A DNA stretch of 64,000 nucleotides from Syntrophothermus lipocalidus DSM 12680 (GCF_000092405.1 NC_014220.1:1736001-1800000), one strand, 5' to 3'. Positions 17,272 through 25,965 are shown, counted from the stretch's first letter. The notes: generated from the sequence alone by a model not told the origin. A program made the numbers and translations.

Positions 17272-18306
17272 GTGAACTGGAACCGCAATCAAAAAATGTT
17301 AGATAACGTCCTTCAATGCATAGGTTTGACGCCGCTCGTCAGGCTGAATCGTTTGGCCGAAGGCTTAAAGCCGGTCATAGCCGTCAAGCTGGAATACACT
17401 AACCCCAGCGGTAGCCTCAAAGACCGGGTAGTATATCAAATCGTCGAAGATGCGGAAAAAAGAGGCGAGCTGAAACCGGGTATGATCCTTCTGGAAGGGA
17501 CGACCGGCAATACCGGCATCGCCACCTGCATGGTCGGGGCTGCCAAAGGCTACAAGGTCATCATCGTCATGCCGGAGGGTATGAGTGAAGAGAGGAAGAA
17601 AACAATCCTAGCCTACGGGGCTGAACTTGTCTTGACTCCAGGAGCCGAAACCGATGTGGATCTGGTTTTGGAAGAAGTAGAACGGCAGAAACAGAAGTAT
17701 CCCGGGCGGGTGTTTGAGGTCGGTCAGTTCGTGAGAAGTCAAAACGTAGAAAGCCACTACGAGACTACTGGGCCTGAGATCTGGGAACAAACAGGGGGAA
17801 CGGTCGATGTCTTCATAATGTGCCAAGGCACCGGAGGCACGGTTACCGGTACTGCCAAGTTCCTAAAAGAGAAAAATCCAAACGTAAAGGTGTTTATCTC
17901 CGAGCCTATAGAATCCCCTATTCTGGCCGAGGGCAGGATTGGCCAGCACAAGATCCAGGGCATAGCCGACGGTCTGATACCACCGATCCTGGATTTCGAA
18001 TACATCGACGGCATCATCCAGGTCCCATCAGACGAGGCCATAGCCGTTGCCCGCGATCTTGCGAGCAAGGAAGGCATGTTCTGCGGCATCTCCTCAGGAT
18101 GTAACGTGGCTGCTGCGCTGAAGGCCGCCAAGGTATTCCCTGACGCCCGGTGTATTGTTACGGTGATAAACGACAACGGCTTGCGTTACTTCTCTACCGA
18201 GCTATGCGGGGTTCCCCGCACCCAGCCACCCCTGGACAGGGAATATAAGGTATCGGACGAAGATTGGATTCGGATTAAAAGCCGCAACTTGACCATAATA
18301 AGGTGA
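17272..18306 (+). CDS. cysK: Cysteine synthase (PLP, O-acetylserine sulfhydrylase family)
   Basis: 344 residues, slightly longer than usual CysK. Forms cysteine from O-acetylserine and sulfide. The PLP lysine lies in NPSGSLKDRV (near residues 42-51), the substrate loop is EGTTGNTGIA (near 76), and the phosphate-binding glycine-rich loop is GTGGTVTG (near 186). GTG start with GGAGG upstream. A cystathionine beta-synthase-like or related beta-replacing activity cannot be excluded from sequence alone. A palindromic repeat follows and may end transcription. Confidence 0.88.
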   Translation: MNWNRNQKMLDNVLQCIGLTPLVRLNRLAEGLKPVIAVKLEYTNPSGSLKDRVVYQIVEDAEKRGELKPGMILLEGTTGNTGIATCMVGAAKGYKVIIVMPEGMSEERKKTILAYGAELVLTPGAETDVDLVLEEVERQKQKYPGRVFEVGQFVRSQNVESHYETTGPEIWEQTGGTVDVFIMCQGTGGTVTGTAKFLKEKNPNVKVFISEPIESPILAEGRIGQHKIQGIADGLIPPILDFEYIDGIIQVPSDEAIAVARDLASKEGMFCGISSGCNVAAALKAAKVFPDARCIVTVINDNGLRYFSTELCGVPRTQPPLDREYKVSDEDWIRIKSRNLTIIR

Positions 18307-18326
18307 GAACTGAGAACTCGAAAAAA

Positions 18327-18388
18327 AGACGCTGATTTACGCAGACCGTTTTAACATAATAACGTTTTATCTGCGTTAATCAGCGTCT
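18327..18388. repeat. Palindromic repeat, 19-bp arms (one mismatch)
   Basis: Arms at 18327-18345 and 18370-18388 are inverted copies with one mismatch around a 24-nt A+T-rich loop, starting 21 bp after cysK. The right arm, TCTGCGTTAATCAGCGTCT, recurs exactly at 34886-34904. A dispersed palindromic element that may also act as a terminator. Confidence 0.7.
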
Positions 18389-18410
18389 GGTTCAAACATA
18401 CGCCTGGGCT

Positions 18411-18641
18411 CTACCTTAAAAACTCGCTCTCTTTCCTGCGGAAGAACAGCAAGTAAATTATTTCCAAGACACCGACGGTATTGAGAACCAGCAGCGCGAT
18501 GTACCAGGCGAGTTGCCGTCCCCTGGCGGCGTGCCACAGGGCAATACCCTTCCAGACAACACTCCAAACGATGACAGCCCAAAGAACCGCCTGGTGCTCG
18601 GCGATGTACTGGGCCACAGAATTAAGAAACACGACATCCAC
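18411..18641 (-). CDS. Small membrane protein, DUF5652-like
   Basis: 76 residues with two hydrophobic helices (about 18-37 and 45-65) and a basic C-terminus (FFRRKESEFLR). The WAVIVWSVVWKGIALWHAAR pattern fits the small integral-membrane proteins labelled DUF5652. GGAGGTGG precedes the ATG. Monocistronic between proA and the palindrome. Function unknown. Confidence 0.75.
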   Translation of the reverse strand: MDVVFLNSVAQYIAEHQAVLWAVIVWSVVWKGIALWHAARGRQLAWYIALLVLNTVGVLEIIYLLFFRRKESEFLR

Positions 18642-18687
18642 CTCCTATATTCTTCATACGCCAGCAGAGCACCTTAAATCCGCGTGC

Positions 18688-19938
18688 TCATTCCCTTATC
18701 TGCCCGCTGCCAAAGACTATGAATTTCGTGCTTGTCAGCTCTTCCAGCCCCATCGGCCCCCGCGCGTGCAGCTTCTGGGTGCTTATCCCCATCTCAGCCC
18801 CAAAGCCGAATTGGAAACCGTCGGTGAATCGGGTGGAGGCGTTCACGAAAACGCAGGCGGCATCCACTGCAGCCAAGAACCGCCTAGCGTTGTCATAATC
18901 CTTGGTAACGATGGCTTCTGTATGCATGGTGCCGTAGCGGTTAATATGACTTATCGCCTCTTCCAGGCTGTTAACCACGCGAATGGCCAGTATCAGGTCC
19001 AAATACTCGGTCTCCCAGTCTTGTTCGGTAGCCGGCTTTACCCCCGGTACGATAGCCCGGGTCCGTTCACAACCCCGCAACTCTACCCCTCGCTGGAGCA
19101 ATTCCGCGCACGCCCCCGGCAGAAACTTTTCCGCAATTTTCTCATGTACAAGTAGGGTTTCGGTAGCATTGCAGACTGAAGGGCGCTGGGTCTTGGCGTT
19201 TATGATTATTCGGGTCGCCATTTCTACATCGGCAAACTCGTCCACATATGTATGGCAGTTGCCCATTCCCGTCATAATGACCGGTACCGTCGCGTTGGCC
19301 TGCACCGCCTCTTTAAGTCCTTTGCCGCCCCGCGGAATCAAAACATCGAGAAACTCATTCATGCGCATCAGCTCGATGGCATCTTCGCGGCTCGCACTAT
19401 CCACGAACTGAATAGCTCCTTCCGGAATTCCGCAATTCTGGGCTGCCCCGGCGATGATGCGAGCTATAGCCCGGTTGGAATTGATAGCCTCTTCTCCACC
19501 CCTAAGCAGAATCGCATTCCCCGTTTTCAGACACAGGCTGGCTGCATCCGCGGTCACATTGGGACGTGACTCGTAGATTATTCCGATGACCCCTAAAGGT
19601 ACCCTCATCCGCCCGATCTCCAGCCCATTTGGCCGCCTCCACATCTTTATAACCTCGCCGATCGGGTCAGGCAGCGAAGCTACATCTTCCACTCCCGCAG
19701 CCATATCCTCGATCCTGGCCTCGGTCAACAACAAGCGATCCAGCAGCGCGGCAGTTAATCCTTGTTTGCGACCGTTTTCCATATCGACGGCGTTAGCAGC
19801 CAGGATCTCGCTTTTTTCCTCTCTGAGGGCCCGGGCCATGGCCATCAAGGCCTTGTTCTTCTGAGAAGTCGAAGCTGTGGCCAAGATGCGGGCCGCTTCC
19901 CTCGCTTTTCTCCCCATTTCGTACAATTGCATTTTCAT
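18688..19938 (-). CDS. proA: Gamma-glutamyl phosphate reductase ProA
   Basis: About 416 residues from ATG 19938. NADPH-dependent reduction of glutamyl-5-phosphate to the semialdehyde in proline synthesis, an ALDH-superfamily fold. Seen: RVPLGVIGIIYESRPNVT, LLRGGEEAINSN and the catalytic-cysteine segment TQRPSVCNATETLL (near 255). AAAGGGG lies 13 nt upstream; a TTG start eight codons earlier (19962) is possible. proB is not adjacent. Confidence 0.95.
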   Translation of the reverse strand: MKMQLYEMGRKAREAARILATASTSQKNKALMAMARALREEKSEILAANAVDMENGRKQGLTAALLDRLLLTEARIEDMAAGVEDVASLPDPIGEVIKMWRRPNGLEIGRMRVPLGVIGIIYESRPNVTADAASLCLKTGNAILLRGGEEAINSNRAIARIIAGAAQNCGIPEGAIQFVDSASREDAIELMRMNEFLDVLIPRGGKGLKEAVQANATVPVIMTGMGNCHTYVDEFADVEMATRIIINAKTQRPSVCNATETLLVHEKIAEKFLPGACAELLQRGVELRGCERTRAIVPGVKPATEQDWETEYLDLILAIRVVNSLEEAISHINRYGTMHTEAIVTKDYDNARRFLAAVDAACVFVNASTRFTDGFQFGFGAEMGISTQKLHARGPMGLEELTSTKFIVFGSGQIRE

Positions 19939-20043
19939 GAAAATACGAACACCCCTTTCCAAGACTTCTGCCGGTCCTTAACCTTCGAAGGTCGTTGCTT
20001 TATTTTAACACTTAACACTCCTCTTCAAAAACCGCAAGACACG

Positions 20044-20081
20044 AAAGAGCTGCCACGGAACCGATCCTGTGGCAGCTCTTT
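20044..20081 (-). terminator. Strong hairpin between acyl-CoA ligase and proA
   Basis: A perfect 13-bp stem AAAGAGCTGCCAC/GTGGCAGCTCTTT with a 12-nt loop, 28 bp past the ligase stop. The adjoining T-run is short in both directions, so strength is uncertain. Confidence 0.65.
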
Positions 20082-20108
20082 CCTTCAGATCAACGGTGGT
20101 ACCAGCTT

Positions 20109-21674
20109 TCATATAACCTGGGCGATGCCATCCTGGGAGTATTTCTCCCGTAGTTTGGGCTTTTCAATCTTGCCCGTCGGGTTACGCGGGATCTTATCGA
20201 AAAATACCTGTCGTGGCCGTTTGTATCTAGGCAATGCTTCGCAAAAGGCAAGTATAGAGTCTTCTGTCAAATCTCGTCCCGGCTTCACTTCGATGACAGC
20301 CACCGGGATCTCGCCTAGCCTGCGGTCAGGCATTCCTATCACCGCTGCGTCTTTTATGTCGTCATGGGTGCGCAGAAAATCTTCGATTTCGACCGGGTAG
20401 ATATTCTCTCCCCCTGAGATAACCACATCTTTCTTGCGGTCAACCAGGTAGATAAAACCGTCCTTGTCCTGGCGTGCCATGTCACCCGTGTAAAGCCAAC
20501 CATCTTTGAGGGTACTCTTCGTGGCTTCCGGATCCTTATAATACCCTTTCATCACTCCGGGCCCCCTCACTATCAACTCGCCGACTTTACCACGAGGTAC
20601 AAGGCGCCCGTTTTCATCCACAATCCTGGCTTCCCAGTTAAATCCAGGAATACCGATGGCCCCAACCTTATGGATGTTTTCGATACCGAGATGAACGCAG
20701 CCGGGTCCGGTCGATTCGCTCAAACCGTAGTTGGTGTCATACTGTTGGTTGGGGAAATACTTTTTCCACCGATAGATAAGGCTGGGAGGTACTGGCTGAG
20801 CCCCGATATGCATCAACCGCCACTGGTCAAGCCTGTAATCGCGAAGGTTAACCTCGTGGCTCTCAATGGCGTCCAGAATATCCTGTGCCCATGGAACCAA
20901 AAGCCATACGATTGTTGCCTCTTCTTCTGAGACAGCCTCCAATATCCAGCGAGGCTCCACCCCGCGCAGGATAACCGCTTTACCCCCTACGATCAGACTA
21001 CCAAACCAATGCATCTTAGCACCCGTATGATAAAGGGGAGGTATGCAAAGAAAGGTGTCTTCCTTTGTCTGCAGATGATGTCTGTTTTCGGTTATACAGG
21101 CTGAAACCAGATTGGAATGGGGATGAATAATAGCCTTGGGTATCCCAGTCGTCCCTGATGAGAAATACAAGGCCGCCTCATCACTGTCCTCGATAATCAC
21201 TCCGGGATCGGTTTCCGGTGCCTTCTCCAACAACTCCCGGTAATCCGAGGCGTAAGCCGGGCAGTCTTCTCCCACAAAAATCATTTTCTCCACCCAGCCA
21301 ACTTCATTCCGGATAGCCTCCACTCTTTCTATAAACTCAGGGCCAAAAATCAGGACTCTCGCCTCTACAGCCTCAATGCTTCTTTTGATCTCCGCCGCCG
21401 TATAACGAAAATTTAAAGGTACGGCCAAAGCCCCCGTTTTTAGCACCCCGAAGTAAATGGGCAGCCATTCAAGACAGTTCATCATCAAAATAGCTACCCT
21501 ATCTCCCTTACGGACGCCTTCGGCCAGCAGAACATGAGCCAGCTTGTTGGCCATATGTTCGAACTGCAGCCAGGTTATCTCGCGTCGAAGCCCTACACCG
21601 GGATCCCGCTCGATTAAACTTATATCATTCGGGTACATCCGGGCATTCCGGGACAACATCTCCGTTATAGGCAC
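20109..21674 (-). CDS. Acyl-CoA ligase (AMP-forming, fatty acid type)
   Basis: 521 residues of the ANL family, activating a carboxylic acid to its CoA thioester through an acyl-AMP. The AMP-binding P-loop FSSGTTGIPKA lies near residues 171-181, the A5-type motif YGLSESTG near 318, the A8 motif GWLYTGDMARQDKDGFIYLVD near 396 and the A10 lysine in PRNPTGKIEK near 500. Similarity is to medium/long-chain fatty acyl-CoA ligases; the exact chain length cannot be told. In this organism type it would feed beta-oxidation. The gene follows a ~197-nt leader with an intrinsic terminator, so attenuation is possible. Confidence 0.9.
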   Translation of the reverse strand: MPITEMLSRNARMYPNDISLIERDPGVGLRREITWLQFEHMANKLAHVLLAEGVRKGDRVAILMMNCLEWLPIYFGVLKTGALAVPLNFRYTAAEIKRSIEAVEARVLIFGPEFIERVEAIRNEVGWVEKMIFVGEDCPAYASDYRELLEKAPETDPGVIIEDSDEAALYFSSGTTGIPKAIIHPHSNLVSACITENRHHLQTKEDTFLCIPPLYHTGAKMHWFGSLIVGGKAVILRGVEPRWILEAVSEEEATIVWLLVPWAQDILDAIESHEVNLRDYRLDQWRLMHIGAQPVPPSLIYRWKKYFPNQQYDTNYGLSESTGPGCVHLGIENIHKVGAIGIPGFNWEARIVDENGRLVPRGKVGELIVRGPGVMKGYYKDPEATKSTLKDGWLYTGDMARQDKDGFIYLVDRKKDVVISGGENIYPVEIEDFLRTHDDIKDAAVIGMPDRRLGEIPVAVIEVKPGRDLTEDSILAFCEALPRYKRPRQVFFDKIPRNPTGKIEKPKLREKYSQDGIAQVI

Positions 21675-21709
21675 AGTCTCACAACCTCCCTACCGAAGTT
21701 CAAAAATCC

Positions 21710-21754
21710 TGTAAAAAAAGAAAAAATTCAACCTTCCAGCAGAAAAGTTGAATT
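21710..21754 (-). terminator. Intrinsic terminator in the acyl-CoA ligase leader
   Basis: Minus strand: a 13-bp stem (21742-21754 with 21725-21737, including G-U pairs) with loop TGCT, followed by TTTTCTTTTTTT. It sits 36-80 bp upstream of the ligase start with no gene between it and the divergent tRNA-Leu. It therefore lies in the ligase's own 5' leader and could be a regulated attenuator. Confidence 0.7.
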
Positions 21755-21878
21755 CTCTACTTCAGGTATCGCCTACCACCCTCTCCATCCTGCGATTGTC
21801 TCCTTTCGGTCAAAACCCAAGTCACATCGTCGAATATTCACTCGCTACAGTCCATCAGCGAAACCTACATTTGCTATA

Positions 21879-21907
21879 ATTATACACACTAAAAACATGA
21901 GTGACCA
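21879..21907 (-). promoter_or_regulatory. Possible promoter of the acyl-CoA ligase
   Basis: TATAAT (21879-21884, minus) with a weak TGGTCA box 17 nt upstream (21902-21907). Transcription from here would give a leader of about 197 nt that includes the terminator hairpin at 21725-21754. Confidence 0.45.
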
Positions 21908-21962
21908 GAGGTATTTGAGATTTAATCGAATTGAGATTTATCTTTTCTGCCTCGGGTTACGC

Positions 21963-21991
21963 TTGACAATGCAGTGCTTGATGTCTAAAAT
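21963..21991 (+). promoter_or_regulatory. Sigma-A promoter of tRNA-Leu(GAG)
   Basis: TTGACA (21963-21968), a 17-nt spacer and TAAAAT (21986-21991), 35 bp upstream of the tRNA. Confidence 0.8.
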
Positions 21992-22026
21992 TACACTTGT
22001 ACAGAAACCAGTCTTGAGTAAATCGT

Positions 22027-22109
22027 GTCGGAGTGGTGGAACTGGCAGACACGTACGTTTGAGGGGCGTATGGGCAACCGTGCGGGTTCAAGTCCCGCCT
22101 CCGACACCA
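22027..22109 (+). tRNA. tRNA-Leu (anticodon GAG), CCA encoded
   Basis: Acceptor GTCGGAG/CTCCGAC; anticodon stem TACGT/GCGTA with loop TTGAGGG, anticodon GAG; long variable arm as in class II tRNAs; T arm with GTTCAAGTC; A73 and encoded CCA. It reads CUC and CUU, and CUC is the specifier of the leuS T-box in this window. A terminator follows at 22158. Confidence 0.96.
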
Positions 22110-22157
22110 TGAACATACCAGCTCCATGAGAGGAGCTTTGCGATAACCAGCCAAGGA

Positions 22158-22203
22158 CGGTGGCTATCCGTGTAGGGTATGGCCACTTTTTCTTTTTCGT
22201 ATT
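22158..22203 (+). terminator. Terminator after tRNA-Leu(GAG)
   Basis: GTGGCTATCC pairs with GGGTATGGCCAC (small bulge) around a short loop and is followed by TTTTTCTTTTT. Confidence 0.7.
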
Positions 22204-22260
22204 TTTCACATACTATAGACATCATGGTATGGCATCATGACCTTGAAGGTGACGAACATC

Positions 22261-23547
22261 GTGAACTGGGAAACAGGAGCAGCTGTTGTTATATTCTTCA
22301 CTGTATACTTCTTGATTGTTTCTGAAAAGATCCACCGTGCCGTCGCCGCTCTACTCGGAGCAGGCGCAGTTATCTGGTTAGGTATTGTCACCCAAGCCGA
22401 AGCAGTGAGAAGTATAGACTTCAATACTATTGGCCTCTTAGTCGGGATGATGATTATCGTCGGCATCACCAAACGTAGCGGTTTGTTCGAGTTCCTCGCT
22501 ATCTGGTCTGCTCAGAAAACGAAAGGTAATCCCGTACGAATATTGATTGCATTGTCATCACTCACCGCCATCGCCTCTGCTTTTCTCGACAATGTAACCA
22601 CGGTATTGCTGATAGTGCCTGTTACTTTCGCCATAACCGATGAACTGGGGCTGAACCCTTTTCCTTTTCTATTCAGTGAAGTCTTGGCCTCCAACATAGG
22701 CGGAACCGCCACCCTAATTGGAGATCCACCGAATATAATGATAGGCAGCGGGGCGGGGCTGGGGTTCCTGGATTTCCTTTTTAACCTAACCCCCGTCATA
22801 GTTGTGGTGTTCCTGTGTACCCTAGGTCTCTGTGCTGTAATCTTTCGCAAAGACCTCCAACTGGCAGAGGAAAAGAAACAGACCGTTTTGGAGTTCGGTT
22901 CGCGCGACGCTCACGATTACATAAAAGACTATTTATTGCTCAAAAGAAGCCTTACGGTGTTGGGCCTGGTTATAGTCGCCTTTGTTCTGCATCAATGGCT
23001 AGGTTTAGAATCCGCTACAATCGCTTTGGGTGGAGCGGCTCTTCTGATGTTGATCATGCCCGACTTTGAACCAGAAGAAGCCCTGCTTACGGTAGAATGG
23101 CCTACCATCTTCTTTTTCATCGGGTTGTTCATCGTCGTAGGAGCATTGGAAAAAGTAGGGGTGATACGGTTTCTGGCTCACCAAGCTATAGCGCTCACTG
23201 GGGGCAAACCCCACGTGATGGCCATGACCGTCCTCTGGACATCGGCCCTGTTTTCCTCATTTGTGGACAACATCCCATTTACGGCGACCATGATTCCCCT
23301 GCTAAAATCCGTGGGAACACTCTCCGGTGCCGACCTCGGCCCTCTCTGGTGGGCCTTGTCGTTGGGAGCCTGCCTGGGTGGTAACGGAACCCTGATTGGG
23401 GCCTCCGCCAACCTGGTGGTAGCGGGCATCGCGGCCAGGCAAGGGCTGACAATCACTTTTAAGGAATACTTTAAGTACGGATTTCCCTTAATGCTGGTTT
23501 CTATCATAATATCGACTGTTTATATATGGGTCCGTTATCTAACCTGA
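22261..23547 (+). CDS. ArsB/NhaD-type ion transporter
   Basis: An integral membrane protein of the ion transporter superfamily (428 residues from GTG 22261, which has AAGGTGA at 8-nt spacing; ATG 22237 lacks such a site). Ten or more hydrophobic segments form two homologous halves, each with a signature loop: FLDNVTTVLLIVPV (near 112) and SSFVDNIPFTATMIPL (near 340), followed by GGTATLIGDPPNI and GGNGTLIGASAN. This matches the ArsB/NhaD/P-protein group. The substrate could be sodium, arsenite or a dicarboxylate. No ars genes are nearby. Confidence 0.85.
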   Translation: MNWETGAAVVIFFTVYFLIVSEKIHRAVAALLGAGAVIWLGIVTQAEAVRSIDFNTIGLLVGMMIIVGITKRSGLFEFLAIWSAQKTKGNPVRILIALSSLTAIASAFLDNVTTVLLIVPVTFAITDELGLNPFPFLFSEVLASNIGGTATLIGDPPNIMIGSGAGLGFLDFLFNLTPVIVVVFLCTLGLCAVIFRKDLQLAEEKKQTVLEFGSRDAHDYIKDYLLLKRSLTVLGLVIVAFVLHQWLGLESATIALGGAALLMLIMPDFEPEEALLTVEWPTIFFFIGLFIVVGALEKVGVIRFLAHQAIALTGGKPHVMAMTVLWTSALFSSFVDNIPFTATMIPLLKSVGTLSGADLGPLWWALSLGACLGGNGTLIGASANLVVAGIAARQGLTITFKEYFKYGFPLMLVSIIISTVYIWVRYLT

Positions 23548-23723
23548 TTGTGTCGCTCAACACTACTTTCGGCATTCCAAAGTTTCCCTGGCCCCCACCA
23601 TCTGCCATCGTCTGGCGCTTTTTGTGGTGTTGTTTACTTTAGCCACTCGGACGTGATATGATCGAGCAAAAAAGTAGGGCAAATAATTTCTGCTCCTTGC
23701 TAGCAGAGACCGAAGGTAGGCTC

Positions 23724-24038
23724 ATGGACAGCAACCTTATCAGGGAGAAAATATTAAGCGGAAACTGGGCCATGTCCAAACATGCGCGTGTGCGGGCGGG
23801 CCAAAGAAAAGTTAAGGACCTCGAGGTAGTGATGGCCATCGCGCATGGTGACATTATTGAAGATTACCCTCAGGACGCCAGGGGACACAGCTGCCTAGTC
23901 TTAGGGTATATTGATCCGGGTAAGCCGGTGCACGCCATTTGCGGGCTTGATCCATCGGGCACACTAATAATTATTACGGTATATTTCCCTGAACCTTCAA
24001 AGTGGATTGATGAGCGTACCCGTAGAAAGGGGGATTAG
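23724..24038 (+). CDS. DUF4258 protein, possible toxin of a small gene pair
   Basis: 104 residues from ATG 23724 (GAAGGTAGG at good spacing); an upstream ATG at 23658 lacks a ribosome binding site. The core SKHARVRAGQRKVKDLEVVMAI and DYPQDARGHSCLVLGYI, then HAICGLDPSGTLIIITVYFP, fit DUF4258, a RelE/BrnT-like fold group often paired with YgiT-type zinc finger proteins. The stop is one base from the next gene's ATG. The toxin role is a family-based proposal. Confidence 0.7.
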   Translation: MDSNLIREKILSGNWAMSKHARVRAGQRKVKDLEVVMAIAHGDIIEDYPQDARGHSCLVLGYIDPGKPVHAICGLDPSGTLIIITVYFPEPSKWIDERTRRKGD

Positions 24039-24039
24039 A

Positions 24040-24279
24040 ATGGTGACAACGTGCTTCCAATGCGGAAGTCCAACTGTTAAAAAACTTGTTACCGTCGAGA
24101 ACTGGTGGGGTGATACGTTTACCCTGGTAGAAAACGTTCCGGCATGGGTTTGCGAGAACTGCGGAGAACAATACTTTGACGCAGAAGTTATTAAAGAACT
24201 GGACGAAATGAAAAAGAAACCTCTAAAGGCTCAAAGAGTTATTCAAGTGCCTGTATACGAGTACGGCCAGCCAGCTTAA
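24040..24279 (+). CDS. YgiT-type zinc finger protein, possible antitoxin
   Basis: 79 residues from ATG 24040, with AAAGGGGG upstream. Two CXXC pairs (CFQCG near residue 5, CENCG near 36) make the YgiT/MqsA N-terminal zinc finger. The HTH of full MqsA is absent, as in many proteins of this two-gene type. Coupled to the DUF4258 gene and followed by a terminator. Confidence 0.75.
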   Translation: MVTTCFQCGSPTVKKLVTVENWWGDTFTLVENVPAWVCENCGEQYFDAEVIKELDEMKKKPLKAQRVIQVPVYEYGQPA

Positions 24280-24323
24280 CGTGTCCCCGATTCGAACTTG
24301 ATTAGATCGCCCAAATGTTACAG

Positions 24324-24354
24324 CGGCCAGGCTTTGCGCCTGGCCGTATTTTCG
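24324..24354 (+). terminator. Terminator after the DUF4258/YgiT pair
   Basis: CGGCCAGGC, loop TTTGC, GCCTGGCCG, then TATTTT. Confidence 0.75.
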
Positions 24355-24369
24355 AGCTGGCACGACGGT

Positions 24370-25965
24370 TTAGCTCCCAGCCGTTTCGAGTTCCAAAGTC
24401 AGCCAATCTACCATCTCCATGGTATTCAGTTTAAAGCCTCGCACTTCCTTCCCTATCATCTTAAAAGCCTCCCGCTGGTAAAGCCACAACATCGGTGCAT
24501 CGTCCACGATGACGGCTTCTGCTCTCCTCATAAGGTTCAGGCGTTCCCGACTGCTAACCGTTTCCGACCGAGCGGTGTCGATTATCTTATCTACTTGGGG
24601 GTTAGAATAGCCAGTAAAATTGCCGATTCCCACGTTTTGACTGTAGTACAAAGGATATAGAAAACCGTCGATATCCGGATAATCTGCCTCCCATCCCAAC
24701 CGGAAAAACGGGTAGGAACAGTTGGTCAAGCCCTTCAGGTACTGTTCCCAGGTAACGCCCTGCAACTTCACACTGATGCCAACGTTAGCAAGCTGGGCCG
24801 CCACCGCTTCTGCTACCCTCCGGTGGCCTGGGCTTTCATTGAAAACCAAAGTTAAAGTAGGTAACCCCTGCCCGTCTGGATATCCCGCCTCCTCCAAGAG
24901 CTCCCTGGCTCGTTCCGGATCGTAGTCGTACCCAGACATTCCCCGGTCATACCCCGCAAGCCCCATAGGGTATGCTCCTTTCATCGGTACCCCCAGGCCA
25001 CCATTAATGTTATCGATAATCGTTTGGCGGTCCACAGCGTAATTCAACGCTCTCCGCAGATAGTGGTTATCGGCAAACGGTTCGCGATTAACGTTAAACC
25101 CTAGAGCATAAATGGCTTGCACGGGCTTCACTGTAAACAGACCGTGGTAATAGGTACTGGTCCGTATCTCTTTGACTTTAGCTAGCGGCACCTCATCCAG
25201 GTAGTCCAGCTTCTTCGCCGTGTAATCCGCCCAAGCCTTTTCTACGTCGGAATAACTGATGAATTGGATTTCGCCCAGTTTAGCCCTTCCCCGATGATAG
25301 CGGTCGTACCTGGTCACCGTCACCTTACCGTTGGCTAATTCTTGGAATTTAAAAGGCCCGGTTCCGGCCAGAACTTGCCCTCGATCCTTGGTATCCCTTA
25401 TCCAAAAAACCGTATTTGTCAGAGAAGAAACAAAAGCAGCATCCGGACGGTCAAGGGTGATTTTTAAGGTATCTTCATCGACTACCCTGACCCCTGCAAG
25501 TTCCTTAGCTTTCCCGTTAAGTCTCTCTTTCGCCCCCGCTATAGGGAAGAAGAGCCACTTCCTGTCCCACTTGGTTTTGTCAAAAGACAGTTCCCAGGAG
25601 TCCTTAACATCGCTGGCTTTGAGCCTTTTACCGTTATGAAACCGTACATTTCTCTTAAGAGTAATACTGATTTCCTTCCCGTCACTAGATATCTTCCAGT
25701 CTTGGGCTAAATTTGGCCTTATGGTCCCCGTGCTTTCATCGTACCTGACCAAACCTTCGTAAATCGTGGATGCCGCCAGTTTTTCTTGGTGAGTAGTTAC
25801 CAAAGCGGGGTCTAACGTCTTGATATATCCAACAATCCCCACCATGAAAGGTCTAGACTGAAGACTGACCGTGTAAGTGCTGCGTGACCAGTATGTCCAA
25901 CTCAAGAGGAGAAAAAGCCCTAACAACGCCCCAACAACTGACAGCCGGCGGCTTGAAACGTACAA
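24370..25965 (-). CDS. Solute-binding protein family 5 (peptide/nickel type), orphan
   Basis: 531 residues. An N-terminal hydrophobic segment (about 8-24) is followed by an OppA/DppA-type domain: TLDPALVTTHQEKLAASTIYEGLV near 50, GTGPFKF near 200 and a C-terminal LYYSQNVGIGNFTGYSNPQVD. There is no lipobox cysteine after the hydrophobic segment, unlike most Gram-positive binding proteins, so it may be held by an uncleaved anchor or released. TTG start with AGGGGGG upstream. No permease or ATPase gene is adjacent. The ligand is unknown. Confidence 0.88.
   Translation of the reverse strand: MYVSSRRLSVVGALLGLFLLLSWTYWSRSTYTVSLQSRPFMVGIVGYIKTLDPALVTTHQEKLAASTIYEGLVRYDESTGTIRPNLAQDWKISSDGKEISITLKRNVRFHNGKRLKASDVKDSWELSFDKTKWDRKWLFFPIAGAKERLNGKAKELAGVRVVDEDTLKITLDRPDAAFVSSLTNTVFWIRDTKDRGQVLAGTGPFKFQELANGKVTVTRYDRYHRGRAKLGEIQFISYSDVEKAWADYTAKKLDYLDEVPLAKVKEIRTSTYYHGLFTVKPVQAIYALGFNVNREPFADNHYLRRALNYAVDRQTIIDNINGGLGVPMKGAYPMGLAGYDRGMSGYDYDPERARELLEEAGYPDGQGLPTLTLVFNESPGHRRVAEAVAAQLANVGISVKLQGVTWEQYLKGLTNCSYPFFRLGWEADYPDIDGFLYPLYYSQNVGIGNFTGYSNPQVDKIIDTARSETVSSRERLNLMRRAEAVIVDDAPMLWLYQREAFKMIGKEVRGFKLNTMEMVDWLTLELETAGS

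Noticed and set aside
21765-21785. AGGGTGGTA on the minus strand in the acyl-CoA ligase leader looks like the start of a T-box sequence.
   Set aside because: It continues GGCG rather than CCGCG, the leader is too short for a Stem I, and no AGAGA/GNTG motifs or specifier were found.
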